Part shown: piece by piece, positions 1-7,597 of the stretch
How the letters are laid out: every line of letters begins with the position of its first letter
How positions within the stretch are numbered: the stretch's first letter is position 1
From: Alphaproteobacteria bacterium
GTDB taxonomy: Bacteria; Pseudomonadota; Alphaproteobacteria; Rhizobiales; Devosiaceae
Length of the DNA stretch: 64,000 bases
NCBI GenBank assembly: GCA_018828145.1
Contig: JAHJWO010000017.1
Span: forward strand, 62,001 to 126,000
Direction: 5' to 3'
Made by a program: the position numbers and the translations under genes
Notes under the pieces: model-generated
Database searches by the model: none
The model's input: the letters and a program-made list of their open reading frames with translations, nothing else
Told to the model about the DNA's origin: nothing

Positions 1-1475
1 AGAACGTCGCCATCGCCCAGCCCATGCACATGGCCCATATTCAGCGTAGTGGTGAGGAACAGCTTGAAACCAATGGCCTCCATGGCCCGGCTGGCAAAGG
101 CCCCGTCCGGCGTCGCGCCCCACAGATTGCCACCCATGATGACGGCACTGTCGATCTCGCCCGCTTCGGCCGCCTTGAGGCAGGCCATGGTGTCAAAGCC
201 CTTCTCCTCGGGGAACTTCACACCGAACTCCGCCTCCATCTTCGCCAGCACATCCTTGGCCAGCACCGGCTTGACCCCGATCGTGCCGATGCCCTGCACA
301 TTGGAATGCCCGCGCAGCGGCAGCAGGCCCGCATAGCGCTTGCCCACCATGCCGCGCAGAATCGCGAGATTGGCGATGGCCTCCACATTGGCGACGCCAT
401 GGATGTGGTGCGTCATGCCCATGCCCCAGGCGAACACGACCCGCTTGGCCTCACCGTATCGGGTGGCGATATGCCTGATCTCATCGACCCCGATGCCGCA
501 TGCGGCCGTGATCTCGTCCCAGCCGAGCGCCTTGAGATCCGCCTCGAAGCCGGCAAAGCCGCTGCTGTAGGCCGCGATGAACGCGCGGTCCTCATAGCCC
601 ATGTCCAGCACCGCCTTGGCGATGCCCTTCATCAGGGCAATATCCGAACCGATGCGCGGCTGCACATAGTGCGAGGCAATCTCGCTGCCACCCTTGAGCA
701 TCGAGCTGGGCGACTTGGGCACCGCGAACTTGACCAGCCCCGGCTCCTTTGCCGGGTTGATGACGATAACCTCGCCACCCCGCTCGCGACAGTTCTTGAG
801 CATGTGGATGAAGCGGGGATGGTTGGACGATGGATTGGCGCCGATGACGAAGATCAGGTCCGCGCCAGTCAGGTCCTCCAGTTCGACGCTGGACGTACCC
901 TTGCCGATCGTCGTGGCCAGCCCTTCGCTGGTCGCCTGGTGGCAATAGTAGGAGCAGTTGTTGACATTGTTCGTGCCGTAAGCCCGGGCCAGCAGCTGGA
1001 AGATGAATCCCGCCTCGTTGGATGACCGCCCCGACGAGTAGAAGAAGCTCCGCTTCGGGTCGGTCGCCGCCAGTTTCTTGGCCGCGTGGTCGATGGCAAA
1101 GTCCCAGTCCACCGGCACATAGCGGTCCGCGCCGGCCGCCTTCCACAGCGGCGTGCCCAGCCGCCCCAGATGCTCCATCTCGCGACCGGTCAGCTCCTGC
1201 AGGTCGGCAAGCGGATGCGCGAATATCTCATGCGGAATGGCCGGCTGGATATCGGTCGACTGCGCCTGCACGCTCTTGTTGCAGACCGAGGGAAACTCAT
1301 CGAGTTCATTGGTCATGCCGCCGCGCTGCCCGCCCATGCCATAGGCACAGGCCTTGCAGGCATTCTTGGCGGTCAGCGCCTTGCCCGCCTTGCCCACGCC
1401 CATGCGGGCAATGGTGGCCAGCGTATAGAGAACCTTCTTGGGTCCGCCTCCGACGATATGGCTGGTATCGGCCAA
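1..1475 (-). CDS. FdhF/YdeP-type molybdopterin oxidoreductase, 3' end outside window
   Basis: Molybdopterin-dependent oxidoreductase related to formate dehydrogenase H and YdeP. About 491 N-terminal residues are present and the frame stays open to the window edge, so it is partial; the family is usually about 760-780 residues. Visible motifs are the N-terminal KNACKACAYGMGGQRGG, with one CxxC pair rather than a full 4Fe-4S set, then NNCSYYCHQATSEGL, where the Cys before His-Gln sits at the expected metal-ligand position, and IFVIGANPSSNHPRF, a typical cofactor-binding stretch. No ATG gives the conserved N-terminus. TTG at 1473-1475 is preceded by GGAG with 7 nt spacing and is the best start. 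The substrate cannot be read from sequence; formate is only one possibility. Confidence 0.85.
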   Translation of the reverse strand, partial: MADTSHIVGGGPKKVLYTLATIARMGVGKAGKALTAKNACKACAYGMGGQRGGMTNELDEFPSVCNKSVQAQSTDIQPAIPHEIFAHPLADLQELTGREMEHLGRLGTPLWKAAGADRYVPVDWDFAIDHAAKKLAATDPKRSFFYSSGRSSNEAGFIFQLLARAYGTNNVNNCSYYCHQATSEGLATTIGKGTSSVELEDLTGADLIFVIGANPSSNHPRFIHMLKNCRERGGEVIVINPAKEPGLVKFAVPKSPSSMLKGGSEIASHYVQPRIGSDIALMKGIAKAVLDMGYEDRAFIAAYSSGFAGFEADLKALGWDEITAACGIGVDEIRHIATRYGEAKRVVFAWGMGMTHHIHGVANVEAIANLAILRGMVGKRYAGLLPLRGHSNVQGIGTIGVKPVLAKDVLAKMEAEFGVKFPEEKGFDTMACLKAAEAGEIDSAVIMGGNLWGATPDGAFASRAMEAIGFKLFLTTTLNMGHVHGLGDGDV

Positions 1476-1561
1476 TGCACTGCTCCGGCTTGCTGCCCCT
1501 GCATTGTCTGGCGACGTCGCGCGACAAGCAAGCCGCGCAACGTCACATTCTGCCCTGGCGT

Positions 1562-2704
1562 CTAGTTGCCCTCGGGCGCCACGCGGATCAGCCGCCCATT
1601 GTCCGCGTCGGTCAGCAGGTAGATCGCCCCGTCCGGCCCCACCCGCACGTCGCGGATGCGGCCAAGCTGGCCGGCAAACAGCCGCTCCTCGCCCACGATC
1701 TCGTCGCCATCCATATCAAGCCGCACCAGCACCTGCCCGCTGAGGCCGCCCGACAGCAAGTCGCCTTCCCAGCCCGGGATCAGCTCAGCCTCGTAGAAGT
1801 CGAGGCCCGACGGCGAAATGGATGGGTCCCAGTAATGCAGCGGCTGCTCGAGCCCCGGCTTTTCCGTGCCCTCGCCGATGGGAATGCCCGAATAGTCCAC
1901 GCCATAGGTGATGACGGGCCAGCCATAGTTGGCGCCCGGCTGGGGCATGTTGACCTCGTCGCCGCCCCGCGCGCCGTGCTCGACCGTGAACAGCGCCCCG
2001 TCCGCCCGCAGCGTCGCCCCCTGCGGATTGCGATGACCCTTGCTCCACAGCTCGGGCGCCCAGCCCTCCGGCGTGGGATTGTCGGCGGGCACCGAACCAT
2101 CCGGTGCGATGCGCACGATGGCGCCGGCCAGATCACCCAGGTCCTGGGCGCGATCCTGGTCGCCGCGATCGCCCAGCGTCACGAACAGGTTGCCGTCATT
2201 GCCGATCACCACCCGCGAGCCGAAATGCCGGTTCGAATTGGTGAAGCGGTTCATGCGGAAGATCACCTGAGGGTCTTCCAGCCGTCCCCCGTCACCCTCC
2301 AGCACCAGCCTCGCCGACAGTAGCGCCGTACCCTGCCCGCGCTGCTGGCCGGCATCCTGGGCGCGCTCGGCAAAGGTAAGGTAGATCCGGCCACTGGTCT
2401 CGAAGTCCGGCGCCAGCGCCAGGTCGAGCAGGCCGCCCTGCCCCTGGTCATAGACATCGGGCACGCCTGCAATGGGCTCCCCGACGATGCCGTTGTTGAT
2501 GACCCGCAATTGCCCGCTCCGCTCGGTGACCAGCACGCGGCCATCCGGCAGGAAGCCCAGTGCCCAGGGATGATCCAGCCCCTCGGCAATCACCGTGGCA
2601 CTGAGATTGCCCGCACTGGACTCCACCGTCTGCGCCTGCGCCGGCATGGCCAGCGCGAGGGTTGCAAGGGCAGTCGCGACGGCGACGGAAACATGATCGG
2701 TCAT
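1562..2704 (-). CDS. PQQ-dependent soluble aldose sugar dehydrogenase (Asd/YliI family), secreted
   Basis: Periplasmic quinoprotein of the glucose/sorbosone dehydrogenase family, 380 residues, expected to oxidise aldoses using PQQ. The ATG at 2704 begins a clear signal peptide (hydrophobic core ending AMPAQAQ) and has AAAGG 8 nt upstream. The frame is open further upstream but that part lacks a signal peptide. Family motifs are GLDHPWALGFLPDGR, SKGHRNPQG, VEHGARGGDE and GANYGWP, in the six-bladed propeller arrangement. It lies just downstream of the FdhF-like gene on the same strand, with 86 bases between them. A second family member is at 27036. No PQQ biosynthesis genes are in the window, so the cofactor would have to come from elsewhere. 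Confidence 0.88.
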   Translation of the reverse strand: MTDHVSVAVATALATLALAMPAQAQTVESSAGNLSATVIAEGLDHPWALGFLPDGRVLVTERSGQLRVINNGIVGEPIAGVPDVYDQGQGGLLDLALAPDFETSGRIYLTFAERAQDAGQQRGQGTALLSARLVLEGDGGRLEDPQVIFRMNRFTNSNRHFGSRVVIGNDGNLFVTLGDRGDQDRAQDLGDLAGAIVRIAPDGSVPADNPTPEGWAPELWSKGHRNPQGATLRADGALFTVEHGARGGDEVNMPQPGANYGWPVITYGVDYSGIPIGEGTEKPGLEQPLHYWDPSISPSGLDFYEAELIPGWEGDLLSGGLSGQVLVRLDMDGDEIVGEERLFAGQLGRIRDVRVGPDGAIYLLTDADNGRLIRVAPEGN

Positions 2705-2908
2705 CGTTGGGGCCTTTCGACGCTTGGAGTCCCAAAACTTGAATGCGGGTGTGGACATGACCATCTTCATGACGACACCGCTTGACCGGAACGCGGCAGG
2801 CGGGCAATTTGGGCGCATCTCCCCGCAAAACTAATCGTGAAGCGCACGCCGAACGGATTTTGGCTGGGGATAGCTATTGAACTGCCGTGCCGATTGGAGG
2901 CGACGATA

Positions 2909-3382
2909 ATGGAAAAGATCCCGATGACGGTTGGAGGCCAAAAGGCCCTGGCCGCCGAATATGAGCACCGCACTGCCAGCGAGCGCCGTCGCATTGTCGA
3001 GGCGATCTCGGAAGCGCGTGCCCATGGCGATCTGTCCGAAAACGCTGAATATTCGGCCGCCAAGGAACAGCAGAGCCTCAACGAGGGCCGCATCAAGGAA
3101 CTCGAGACCATCCTCGCGCTCGCCGATGTCATCGACGTCAGCAAGCTGTCGGGCGACCAGGTCAAGTTCGGCGCCACGGTCACCTATATCGACGAGGACA
3201 CCGAGGAAGAAAAGACCTACCAGATCGTGGGCGATCCCGAAGCCGATGCTTCGGCCGGCCGCATCTCGATCTCCTCGCCCATCGCCCGCGCGATGATCGG
3301 CAAGTCGGTGGGCGATTCGTTCGAGGTTGCCGCTCCAGGTGGTGCCCGGAGCTACGAAATCATCAAGATAAAGTATGCGTGA
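2909..3382 (+). CDS. greA: Transcription elongation factor GreA
   Basis: GreA, 157 residues, rescues backtracked RNA polymerase by stimulating transcript cleavage. The N-terminal coiled coil carries the conserved tip [18 protein letters not shown], whose acidic residues reach into the polymerase channel, followed by the FKBP-like C-terminal domain. The ATG at 2909 has a strong GGAGG at 2896-2900 with 8 nt spacing, so the longer upstream frame is rejected. A CTTGAC at 2781-2786 resembles a rhizobial -35 box but has only a weak -10. A perfect 8-bp hairpin at 3391-3410, without a T-run, follows the stop. The order greA, trxB, lsrB is typical of Rhizobiales. Confidence 0.96.
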   Translation: MEKIPMTVGGQKALAAEYEHRTASERRRIVEAISEARAHGDLSENAEYSAAKEQQSLNEGRIKELETILALADVIDVSKLSGDQVKFGATVTYIDEDTEEEKTYQIVGDPEADASAGRISISSPIARAMIGKSVGDSFEVAAPGGARSYEIIKIKYA

Positions 3383-3518
3383 CGCTGAAAACTTGGGCAT
3401 TTGCCCAAGTCGGGTGTGACATTTCGGTCTGTTCCACAGGACTTGTCCAGCGGCGGAACAGTTTGCCTTGAAAGACTACTCCTTCGCCCTTTAACTAGCG
3501 GCCGAGGAGTACTCGCTT

Positions 3519-4487
3519 TTGTCGGAGAGCGTTGCGATGCACGCGAAAGTCATCATCATCGGTTCCGGTCCGGCCGGCTACACCGCTGCGATCTACGCGG
3601 CGCGCGCCATGCTGGAGCCCGTGATGATCCAGGGTCTGCAGCCCGGCGGCCAGCTGACCATCACCACCGATGTCGAGAACTATCCCGGCTTTGCCGACGT
3701 CATCCAGGGCCCCTGGCTCATGGACCAGATGAAGGCCCAGGCCGAGCATGTCGGCACCAGGATCGTCAATGATCTCATCGTCAGCGTCGATCTCGACCGC
3801 CGTCCCTTCGTGCTGACCGGCGACAGCGGCGACATCTACACCGCCGACAGCCTGATCATCGCGACCGGCGCCCAGGCCAAATGGCTGGGCCTGCCCAGCG
3901 AGCAGAAGTTCCAGGGCTTCGGCGTGTCCGCCTGCGCCACCTGCGACGGCTTCTTTTATCGCAACAAGGAAGTTCTGGTGGTCGGCGGCGGCAATACCGC
4001 GGTCGAGGAAGCCCTGTTCCTAACCAATTTCGCCTCCAAGGTGATTCTGGTGCATCGCCGCAGCGAATTCCGCGCCGAGCGCATCCTGCAGGATCGCCTG
4101 TTCAAGCATGCCAAGATCGAAGTGCGCTGGAACACCGAGATCGCCGATATCGGCGGCTCTGCGATGCCACCCTCGGTCAATTCGGTGACCCTGCGCGACA
4201 TTGCGGCCAACCGCACCTATGAGCAGCCCATCGACGGCATCTTCATCGCCATCGGCCACGCACCGGCCACCGCGATCTTTGCCGGCAAGCTCGACATGAA
4301 GCCGGGCGGCTACCTGCAGGTGAAGGCCGGGACCACCGAAACCAACGTTCCCGGGGTCTTTGCTGCCGGTGATGTGACTGATGATGTTTACCGTCAGGCA
4401 ATCACTGCCGCAGGCATGGGTTGCATGGCGGCGCTGGAAGCCGAACGATACCTGGCCGAACACGAACTTGCCGAAGCGGCGGAGTAG
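3519..4487 (+). CDS. trxB: Thioredoxin-disulfide reductase
   Basis: Cytoplasmic flavoenzyme passing electrons from NADPH through FAD to thioredoxin. The 322-residue length is normal. Motifs in order are the FAD-binding GSGPAGYTAA near residue 15, the redox pair CATC followed by DGFFY near residue 150, the NADPH-binding VGGGNTAVEEA, and the C-terminal GVFAAGDVTDD. Start choice is open: TTG at 3519 has GAGGAG at 3504-3509 (9 nt spacing) and the in-frame ATG at 3537 has only GGAG. The TTG is used here for its better ribosome site. The neighbour lsrB encodes a regulator linked to redox stress in rhizobia. Confidence 0.95.
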   Translation: MSESVAMHAKVIIIGSGPAGYTAAIYAARAMLEPVMIQGLQPGGQLTITTDVENYPGFADVIQGPWLMDQMKAQAEHVGTRIVNDLIVSVDLDRRPFVLTGDSGDIYTADSLIIATGAQAKWLGLPSEQKFQGFGVSACATCDGFFYRNKEVLVVGGGNTAVEEALFLTNFASKVILVHRRSEFRAERILQDRLFKHAKIEVRWNTEIADIGGSAMPPSVNSVTLRDIAANRTYEQPIDGIFIAIGHAPATAIFAGKLDMKPGGYLQVKAGTTETNVPGVFAAGDVTDDVYRQAITAAGMGCMAALEAERYLAEHELAEAAE

Positions 4488-4603
4488 ATTGCCAGGATGT
4501 GCGATCCACGCCCCACTCATTTTGCATCCTGCCATGTCTCCGCCGTGATGGCGGGCAAGGTTCCGCACCCCGGCTGATCGACAAGTAGAAAGCGTCAAGA
4601 AAA

Positions 4604-5497
4604 ATGCTCGACTGGGACAAGCTCCGGATCTTCCACACCGCCGCCGAGTCGGGCAGTTTCACCCATGCCGCCGAAAAGCTCGGCATGAGCCAGTCGGCCG
4701 TGTCCCGCCAGATTTCCGCGCTGGAAGACGATCTCGGCCTCAAGCTCTTCATCCGCCATGCCCGCGGCCTCGTCCTCACCGAAGTCGGTGAACAGCTGTT
4801 CCGCACTGCGCACCGCATGCATTGGGAGCTGCAGCAGGTCGAAACCCAGATGTCCGAAAGCCAGGATGTCCCGACCGGCCCGCTCATCGTTACCACCACT
4901 GTAGGTATCGGCTCGACCTGGCTGTCGTCGCGGCTCGACGAATTCCTCAAGCTCTATCCGCTGATCCAGCTCGAAATCCGCCTGAACGACGCCGAGCTCG
5001 ACCTGGCCATGCGCGAGGCCGACGTGGCTATCCGCCTGCATCGCCCCAACCAGTCGGAAATGATCCAGCGCAAGCTGTTCACGGTGCACAACCACTTCTA
5101 CGCATCCAATGCCTATATCGACGATCACGGCATGCCCTCGAGCGCCGAACAGCTCGACAATCACCGCATCATCAGCTTCGGCGAGCCGGTGCCGTCCTAT
5201 CTGGGCGACATCAACTTCCTCGAGCGCATGGGGCGCACCGATTCCAGCCCGCGCCGCGCCGCCCTCAAGGTCAATGCGATCTACGGCATGATGCAGGCCT
5301 GCCGCGCCGGCATCGGCATCGCCATGCTGCCCGACTATGTCACCGAAAAGGAAGACGATCTCATCCAAGTCCTCCCCGAGATCGAGCTGCCTGCCTACGA
5401 AGCCTATTTCGTCTATCCGCCGGCCCTCAAGAACTCCAAGCGGGTCGGCGTCTTCCGCGACTTCCTCGTCGCCAAGGCGAGAGAGTGGAGCTTCTAG
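4604..5497 (+). CDS. lsrB: LysR-family regulator of the LsrB/VtlR group
   Basis: LysR-type transcription factor, 297 residues. The N-terminal winged helix begins MLDWDKLRIFHTAAESGSF and contains SQSAVSRQISALEDDLG, closely matching the LsrB (Sinorhizobium) and VtlR (Brucella) group. The rest is a periplasmic-binding-protein-like effector domain. The assignment is strengthened by its place directly after trxB. Established knowledge: Brucella VtlR activates the small RNA abcR2. Inference here: one gene downstream lie three small-RNA promoters sharing a T-N11-A dyad of the kind LysR proteins bind, so this protein is the best candidate activator. Orthology is judged by eye from the N-terminus and gene order. 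Confidence 0.88.
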   Translation: MLDWDKLRIFHTAAESGSFTHAAEKLGMSQSAVSRQISALEDDLGLKLFIRHARGLVLTEVGEQLFRTAHRMHWELQQVETQMSESQDVPTGPLIVTTTVGIGSTWLSSRLDEFLKLYPLIQLEIRLNDAELDLAMREADVAIRLHRPNQSEMIQRKLFTVHNHFYASNAYIDDHGMPSSAEQLDNHRIISFGEPVPSYLGDINFLERMGRTDSSPRRAALKVNAIYGMMQACRAGIGIAMLPDYVTEKEDDLIQVLPEIELPAYEAYFVYPPALKNSKRVGVFRDFLVAKAREWSF

Positions 5498-5500
5498 CAG

Positions 5501-5566
5501 TCCCGCAGTGCAAATCGCGCCAGTGGCACGATTTGAGGCTGGAAGGCCATGAGGCCTATGGCCGAA
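5501..5566. repeat. Dispersed palindromic element, family B, copy 1
   Basis: About 65 bp between lsrB and the HAD gene. It starts TCCCGCAG, then has the imperfect palindrome AAATCGCGCCAGTGGCACGA extended by TTT, then a GGCC-rich tail. A close copy lies at 7161-7217 and the palindrome core recurs at 31259-31284. It has no coding content and resembles a REP-type extragenic element. Confidence 0.7.
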
Positions 5567-5604
5567 TGACGGAGCACGTCCTTCCATAAGCAAGGGTCAC
5601 GCCC

Positions 5605-6324
5605 ATGCCCATCACCACCATCGCCCTCGATGCCGATGACACGCTCTGGCAGAACGAGCAGTTCTTCCGCCTGACCGAGCAGCGCTTCGCCGATCTGCTC
5701 AGGGACTATACCGACGCACCCGATCTCACCGACCGGCTGATCGCCTCCGTCACCAGGAACCTCTCCTTCTATGGCTTCGGCATGAAGGGGTTTGCCCTGT
5801 CCATGGTGGAGACCGCGCTCGACGTAACCGACCATCGCGTGCCCGGGACGGTGATTGCCGAAATCCTCGCCGCCGGACGCGAACTGCTGACCTACCCCAT
5901 CGAGACCCTGCCCTATGTCGACCAGACACTCGACCAATTGCAGCAGACCCATCGCCTGATCCTGGTCACCAAGGGCGATGTATTCGACCAGGAGCGGAAA
6001 TTGGCCGCCTCCGGCCTTGCCGACTACTTCGCCGCCATCGAGATCGTTGCCGACAAGAACGCCGCCACCTATGCGCGCATCTTCGAGCGCCATACCGATG
6101 GGCCGAAACACACCGTCATGGTCGGCAATTCCCTGCGGTCCGATATCCTGCCCGCATTGGAGGCCGGCAGCTTTGCCGTCCATGTCCCGCACGACCTGAC
6201 CTGGTCCTACGAACATGCCGAGGAACCGGTCGACGAACCCCGCTATGCCAGAATCGACCATCTGGGCGAGCTCGCAGGCGCCCTTGCCGGCTTCGAGGCA
6301 AAGGTCCAGGCCGCCAGGGTTTGA
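5605..6324 (+). CDS. HAD-superfamily hydrolase
   Basis: Predicted cytoplasmic phosphatase of the haloacid dehalogenase superfamily, 239 residues. Motif I is ALDADDTLW near residue 9 (nucleophile Asp), motif II is LVTKGD, and the acidic motif IV is VGNSLRSDILPALEAG. A helical cap lies between motifs I and II. The substrate is not recognisable. It lies between lsrB and the small-RNA array on the same strand. The next feature downstream is the first small-RNA promoter region, about 70 bases past the stop. Confidence 0.85.
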   Translation: MPITTIALDADDTLWQNEQFFRLTEQRFADLLRDYTDAPDLTDRLIASVTRNLSFYGFGMKGFALSMVETALDVTDHRVPGTVIAEILAAGRELLTYPIETLPYVDQTLDQLQQTHRLILVTKGDVFDQERKLAASGLADYFAAIEIVADKNAATYARIFERHTDGPKHTVMVGNSLRSDILPALEAGSFAVHVPHDLTWSYEHAEEPVDEPRYARIDHLGELAGALAGFEAKVQAARV

Positions 6325-6396
6325 TCCCGCAAGGATCGACGATTTCGTCCATAGTCGTTTGATTTATCACGATTATTCCAAATCGCATGCACTCGC

Positions 6397-6451
6397 TGCA
6401 TAGCTTGTATGCTGCCTGCCCAATTGTTGGGCACGATCAACCCTCCTATAT
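6397..6451 (+). promoter_or_regulatory. Promoter of small RNA A with LysR-type T-N11-A dyad
   Basis: The dyad GCATA-GCTTG-TATGC at 6398-6412 is a perfect inverted repeat. T6397 and A6409 give a T-N11-A LysR signature. It is followed by TTGTTG at 6424-6429, a 16-nt spacer and CTATAT at 6446-6451. The first T of TGCATAGC lies exactly 51 nt before the A of ATAT, the same distance as in the promoters at 6594 and 7265. Proposed activator: LsrB. Confidence 0.65.
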
Positions 6452-6457
6452 GCCCGC

Positions 6458-6575
6458 ATACACAGCGGGTGCGTTCTCCTCCCTCCCTTGCGCCCTGCTG
6501 CGTTCCCTCCTTGCGGGACCTGTTCCCGCAACTTTGTGGCTCCGCTCTCCCCTCGAGCGGGGCCACATTTTTTTC
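6458..6575 (+). ncRNA. AbcR-like trans-acting small RNA (RNA A)
   Basis: Predicted transcript of about 117 nt from the CTATAT promoter to the terminator. Hairpin 1 pairs GGGTGCG (6467-6473) with TGCGCCC (6489-6495), extended by CAGC/GCTG, and exposes the loop TTCTCCTCCCTCCCT, an anti-Shine-Dalgarno sequence. A single-stranded TTCCCTCCT follows at 6503-6511. Hairpin 2 pairs TGCGGGA with TCCCGCA (6512-6530), then comes the terminator. The length, two CU-rich anti-SD segments and three stem-loops fit the Rhizobiales AbcR (alpha-r15) family, which is Hfq-dependent and represses ABC transporter mRNAs. The nearness of lsrB supports this, since the Brucella orthologue VtlR controls abcR2. The family call is by architecture, not alignment. 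Confidence 0.7.
6536..6574 (+). terminator. Intrinsic terminator of RNA A
   Basis: The stem GTGGCTCCGCTC pairs with GAGCGGGGCCAC (12 bp, one G-U pair) around a 7-nt loop, followed by ATTTTTTT. Confidence 0.88.
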
Positions 6576-6593
6576 TCGGCCCCGTGCACCAAC

Positions 6594-6649
6594 TGCATGG
6601 CTGACATGTCAGACATTGTATTGTCGACTGGCCCGATAGAGTTCATATT
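6594..6649 (+). promoter_or_regulatory. Promoter of small RNA B with the shared dyad
   Basis: TGCATGGC-TGACATGT at 6594-6609, with half sites GCATG and CATGT and T6594-N11-A6606. Then TTGTCG at 6621-6626, a 17-nt spacer and CATATT at 6644-6649. The distance from the first T to ATATT is 51 nt, identical to the promoters of RNAs A and C. Confidence 0.65.
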
Positions 6650-6654
6650 AACGG

Positions 6655-6843
6655 GGTCGCTGAGGCGTGCTCCGTATCCTCCTCCCTCGGACCCCGTATC
6701 GCGACACCGAACCGAGATCGTATCCTCCTCCCTCGATCAAGGTTCACTGGCAGAGCGCATATCCTCCTCCCTTGCTCTCTGCCCCACTTTGGATTTGGCT
6801 TCGGCCCAGTCATCAGCCCTGTCTTCGGACAGGGCTTTTTTTT
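6655..6843 (+). ncRNA. CCUCCUCCC-motif small RNA with three motif loops (RNA B)
   Basis: Predicted transcript of about 190 nt. The 13-nt loop TATCCTCCTCCCT occurs three times, each closed by a different stem: TCCG/CGGA (loop 6675-6687), GATCG/CGATC (loop 6721-6733), and GCA/TGC extended by GGCAGAG/CTCTGCC (loop 6760-6772). Stem bases differ while loops are identical, so the loops look selected. A GGC-TTCG-GCC tetraloop hairpin and a terminator follow. CCUCCUCCC loops are the hallmark of the CcsR/cuckoo small RNAs first described in Rhodobacter, which usually have two such loops. RNA C at 7326 is a paralogue with the same layout. Likely role: masking ribosome binding sites of target mRNAs. Confidence 0.85.
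6815..6843 (+). terminator. Intrinsic terminator of RNA B
   Basis: AGCCCTGTC-TTCG-GACAGGGCT is a perfect 9-bp stem with a TTCG loop, followed by seven further T residues. Confidence 0.93.
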
Positions 6844-6952
6844 GCTCATCACGCGACGCCGGGGCCTATTCGCGCTTGGGGGGGGGCAGCAACGCAACGA
6901 TCTGCTCACGAGCGCGTTACCGAACGCGCGATCCATGCGCCTGGAGAATTCC

Positions 6953-7120
6953 GTGGGCACTTCCGTCCTTATCAGCATCCTGATCACCTTCCTGGTGATC
7001 GTCCTCATCCTCTGGCTGGTTCAGCGCCTGCCGGTCGAGGCCAAGATCCGCCAGATCATTCAGATCGTGGTCATCGTCATCGGCATCATCGCCATGCTGA
7101 AGTATCTCGCCGTCTTCTAG
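6953..7120 (+). CDS. Small single-domain membrane protein (Thivi_2564-like)
   Basis: A 55-residue protein, mostly two hydrophobic helices (ISILITFLVIVLILWLV and IIQIVVIVIGIIAMLKYL) around a short charged turn RLPVEAKIRQ. The pattern resembles the small Thivi_2564-type inner-membrane proteins, whose function is unknown. The GTG at 6953 has GGAG at 6943-6946 with 6 nt spacing. An in-frame ATG at 6935 lacks a good ribosome site. The gene lies between RNAs B and C on the same strand. RNA B has its own terminator, so this gene probably needs its own promoter, which I could not identify. Confidence 0.7.
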   Translation: MGTSVLISILITFLVIVLILWLVQRLPVEAKIRQIIQIVVIVIGIIAMLKYLAVF

Positions 7121-7160
7121 GCGACGCCAAGACTGAATTCGCTCCGTGAACCTGGAGTCA

Positions 7161-7217
7161 TCCCGCAGGGCAAATCGCTCCACTGGAGCGATTTGAAGCC
7201 TCTGGCCGTATGGGCCG
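7161..7217. repeat. Dispersed palindromic element, family B, copy 2
   Basis: TCCCGCAGGG followed by the perfect palindrome AAATCGCTCCA-CTGGAGCGATTT arranged as two arms, then a GGCC-rich tail, matching copy 1 at 5501. It lies directly upstream of the RNA C promoter. Confidence 0.72.
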
Positions 7218-7264
7218 GGGCCCGCCCCCAGCGCGTCGGCTTGACAATTTGTCGCTGTGCAAAA

Positions 7265-7319
7265 TGCATGGCAGTCATGTTGACCTATGCATTGCTGACC
7301 AAACGGTCAAAACCTATAT
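7265..7319 (+). promoter_or_regulatory. Promoter of small RNA C with the shared dyad
   Basis: TGCATGGC-AGTCATGT at 7265-7280, with half sites GCATG and CATGT and T7265-N11-A7277. Then TTGCTG at 7292-7297, a 16-nt spacer and CTATAT at 7314-7319. The first T is again 51 nt before ATATT. Confidence 0.65.
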
Positions 7320-7325
7320 TGCCAA

Positions 7326-7521
7326 TGTCGCTGGTGAAGCCGCTCCGTATCCTCCTCCCTCGGACCCGCTTCTTGCGACACCGGATCTCGGCCGTATCCT
7401 CCTCCCTCGGCCTGGGTCCAACCGGTTCGGCGCATATCCTCCTCCCTTGCGCTGGGCCATACTTACGATTTGGCTTCGGCCCTATCATTAGGCTCCAACT
7501 TCGGTTGGAGCCTCTTTTTTT
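7326..7521 (+). ncRNA. CCUCCUCCC-motif small RNA with three motif loops (RNA C)
   Basis: Predicted transcript of about 196 nt and a paralogue of RNA B. The same loop TATCCTCCTCCCT appears three times: 7348-7360 closed by TCCG/CGGA with an outer GAAGC/GCTTC, 7395-7407 closed by GGCCG/CGGCC, and 7435-7447 closed by GCGCA/TGCGC. The region GATTTGGCTTCGGCCC before the terminator is identical in RNAs B and C. Stems have diverged with base pairing retained while loops are unchanged, which argues for duplication followed by selection on the loops. Confidence 0.85.
7490..7521 (+). terminator. Intrinsic terminator of RNA C
   Basis: AGGCTCCAAC-TTCG-GTTGGAGCCT is a perfect 10-bp stem followed by CTTTTTTT. 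Confidence 0.93.
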
Positions 7522-7536
7522 GCCCATTTGCGAATC

Positions 7537-7591
7537 TGCATGGCAGCACTTCCCATTGCGCGTTTGTGCGTTTCCACCCGGCATAGGATAG
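7537..7591 (+). promoter_or_regulatory. Possible promoter of small RNA D with a half dyad
   Basis: TGCATGGCAG at 7537-7546 matches the left half of the dyad before RNA C, but the right half (ACTTC) has diverged and the T-N11-A rule fails. TTGTGC at 7563-7568 and GGATAG at 7586-7591, with 17 nt between, are possible -35 and -10 boxes. This is weaker than the other three promoters. Confidence 0.35.
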
Positions 7592-7597
7592 TGGCTT

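Noticed and set aside
24-1025. Plus-strand open frame of 333 codons over the FdhF-like gene
   Set aside because: The minus strand has a conserved molybdoenzyme frame across the same bases that runs off the window edge.
6600-7520. CRISPR-like repeats suggested by repeated TATCCTCCTCCCT
   Set aside because: Copies are 13 nt, irregularly spaced, lie in hairpin loops and each set ends with a terminator; no cas genes.
6387-7591. Several small open frames across the small-RNA array
   Set aside because: They run through terminators and the CCUCCUCCC loops, with no ribosome sites or protein families. Only the ORF at 6953 has a good site and hydrophobic pattern.
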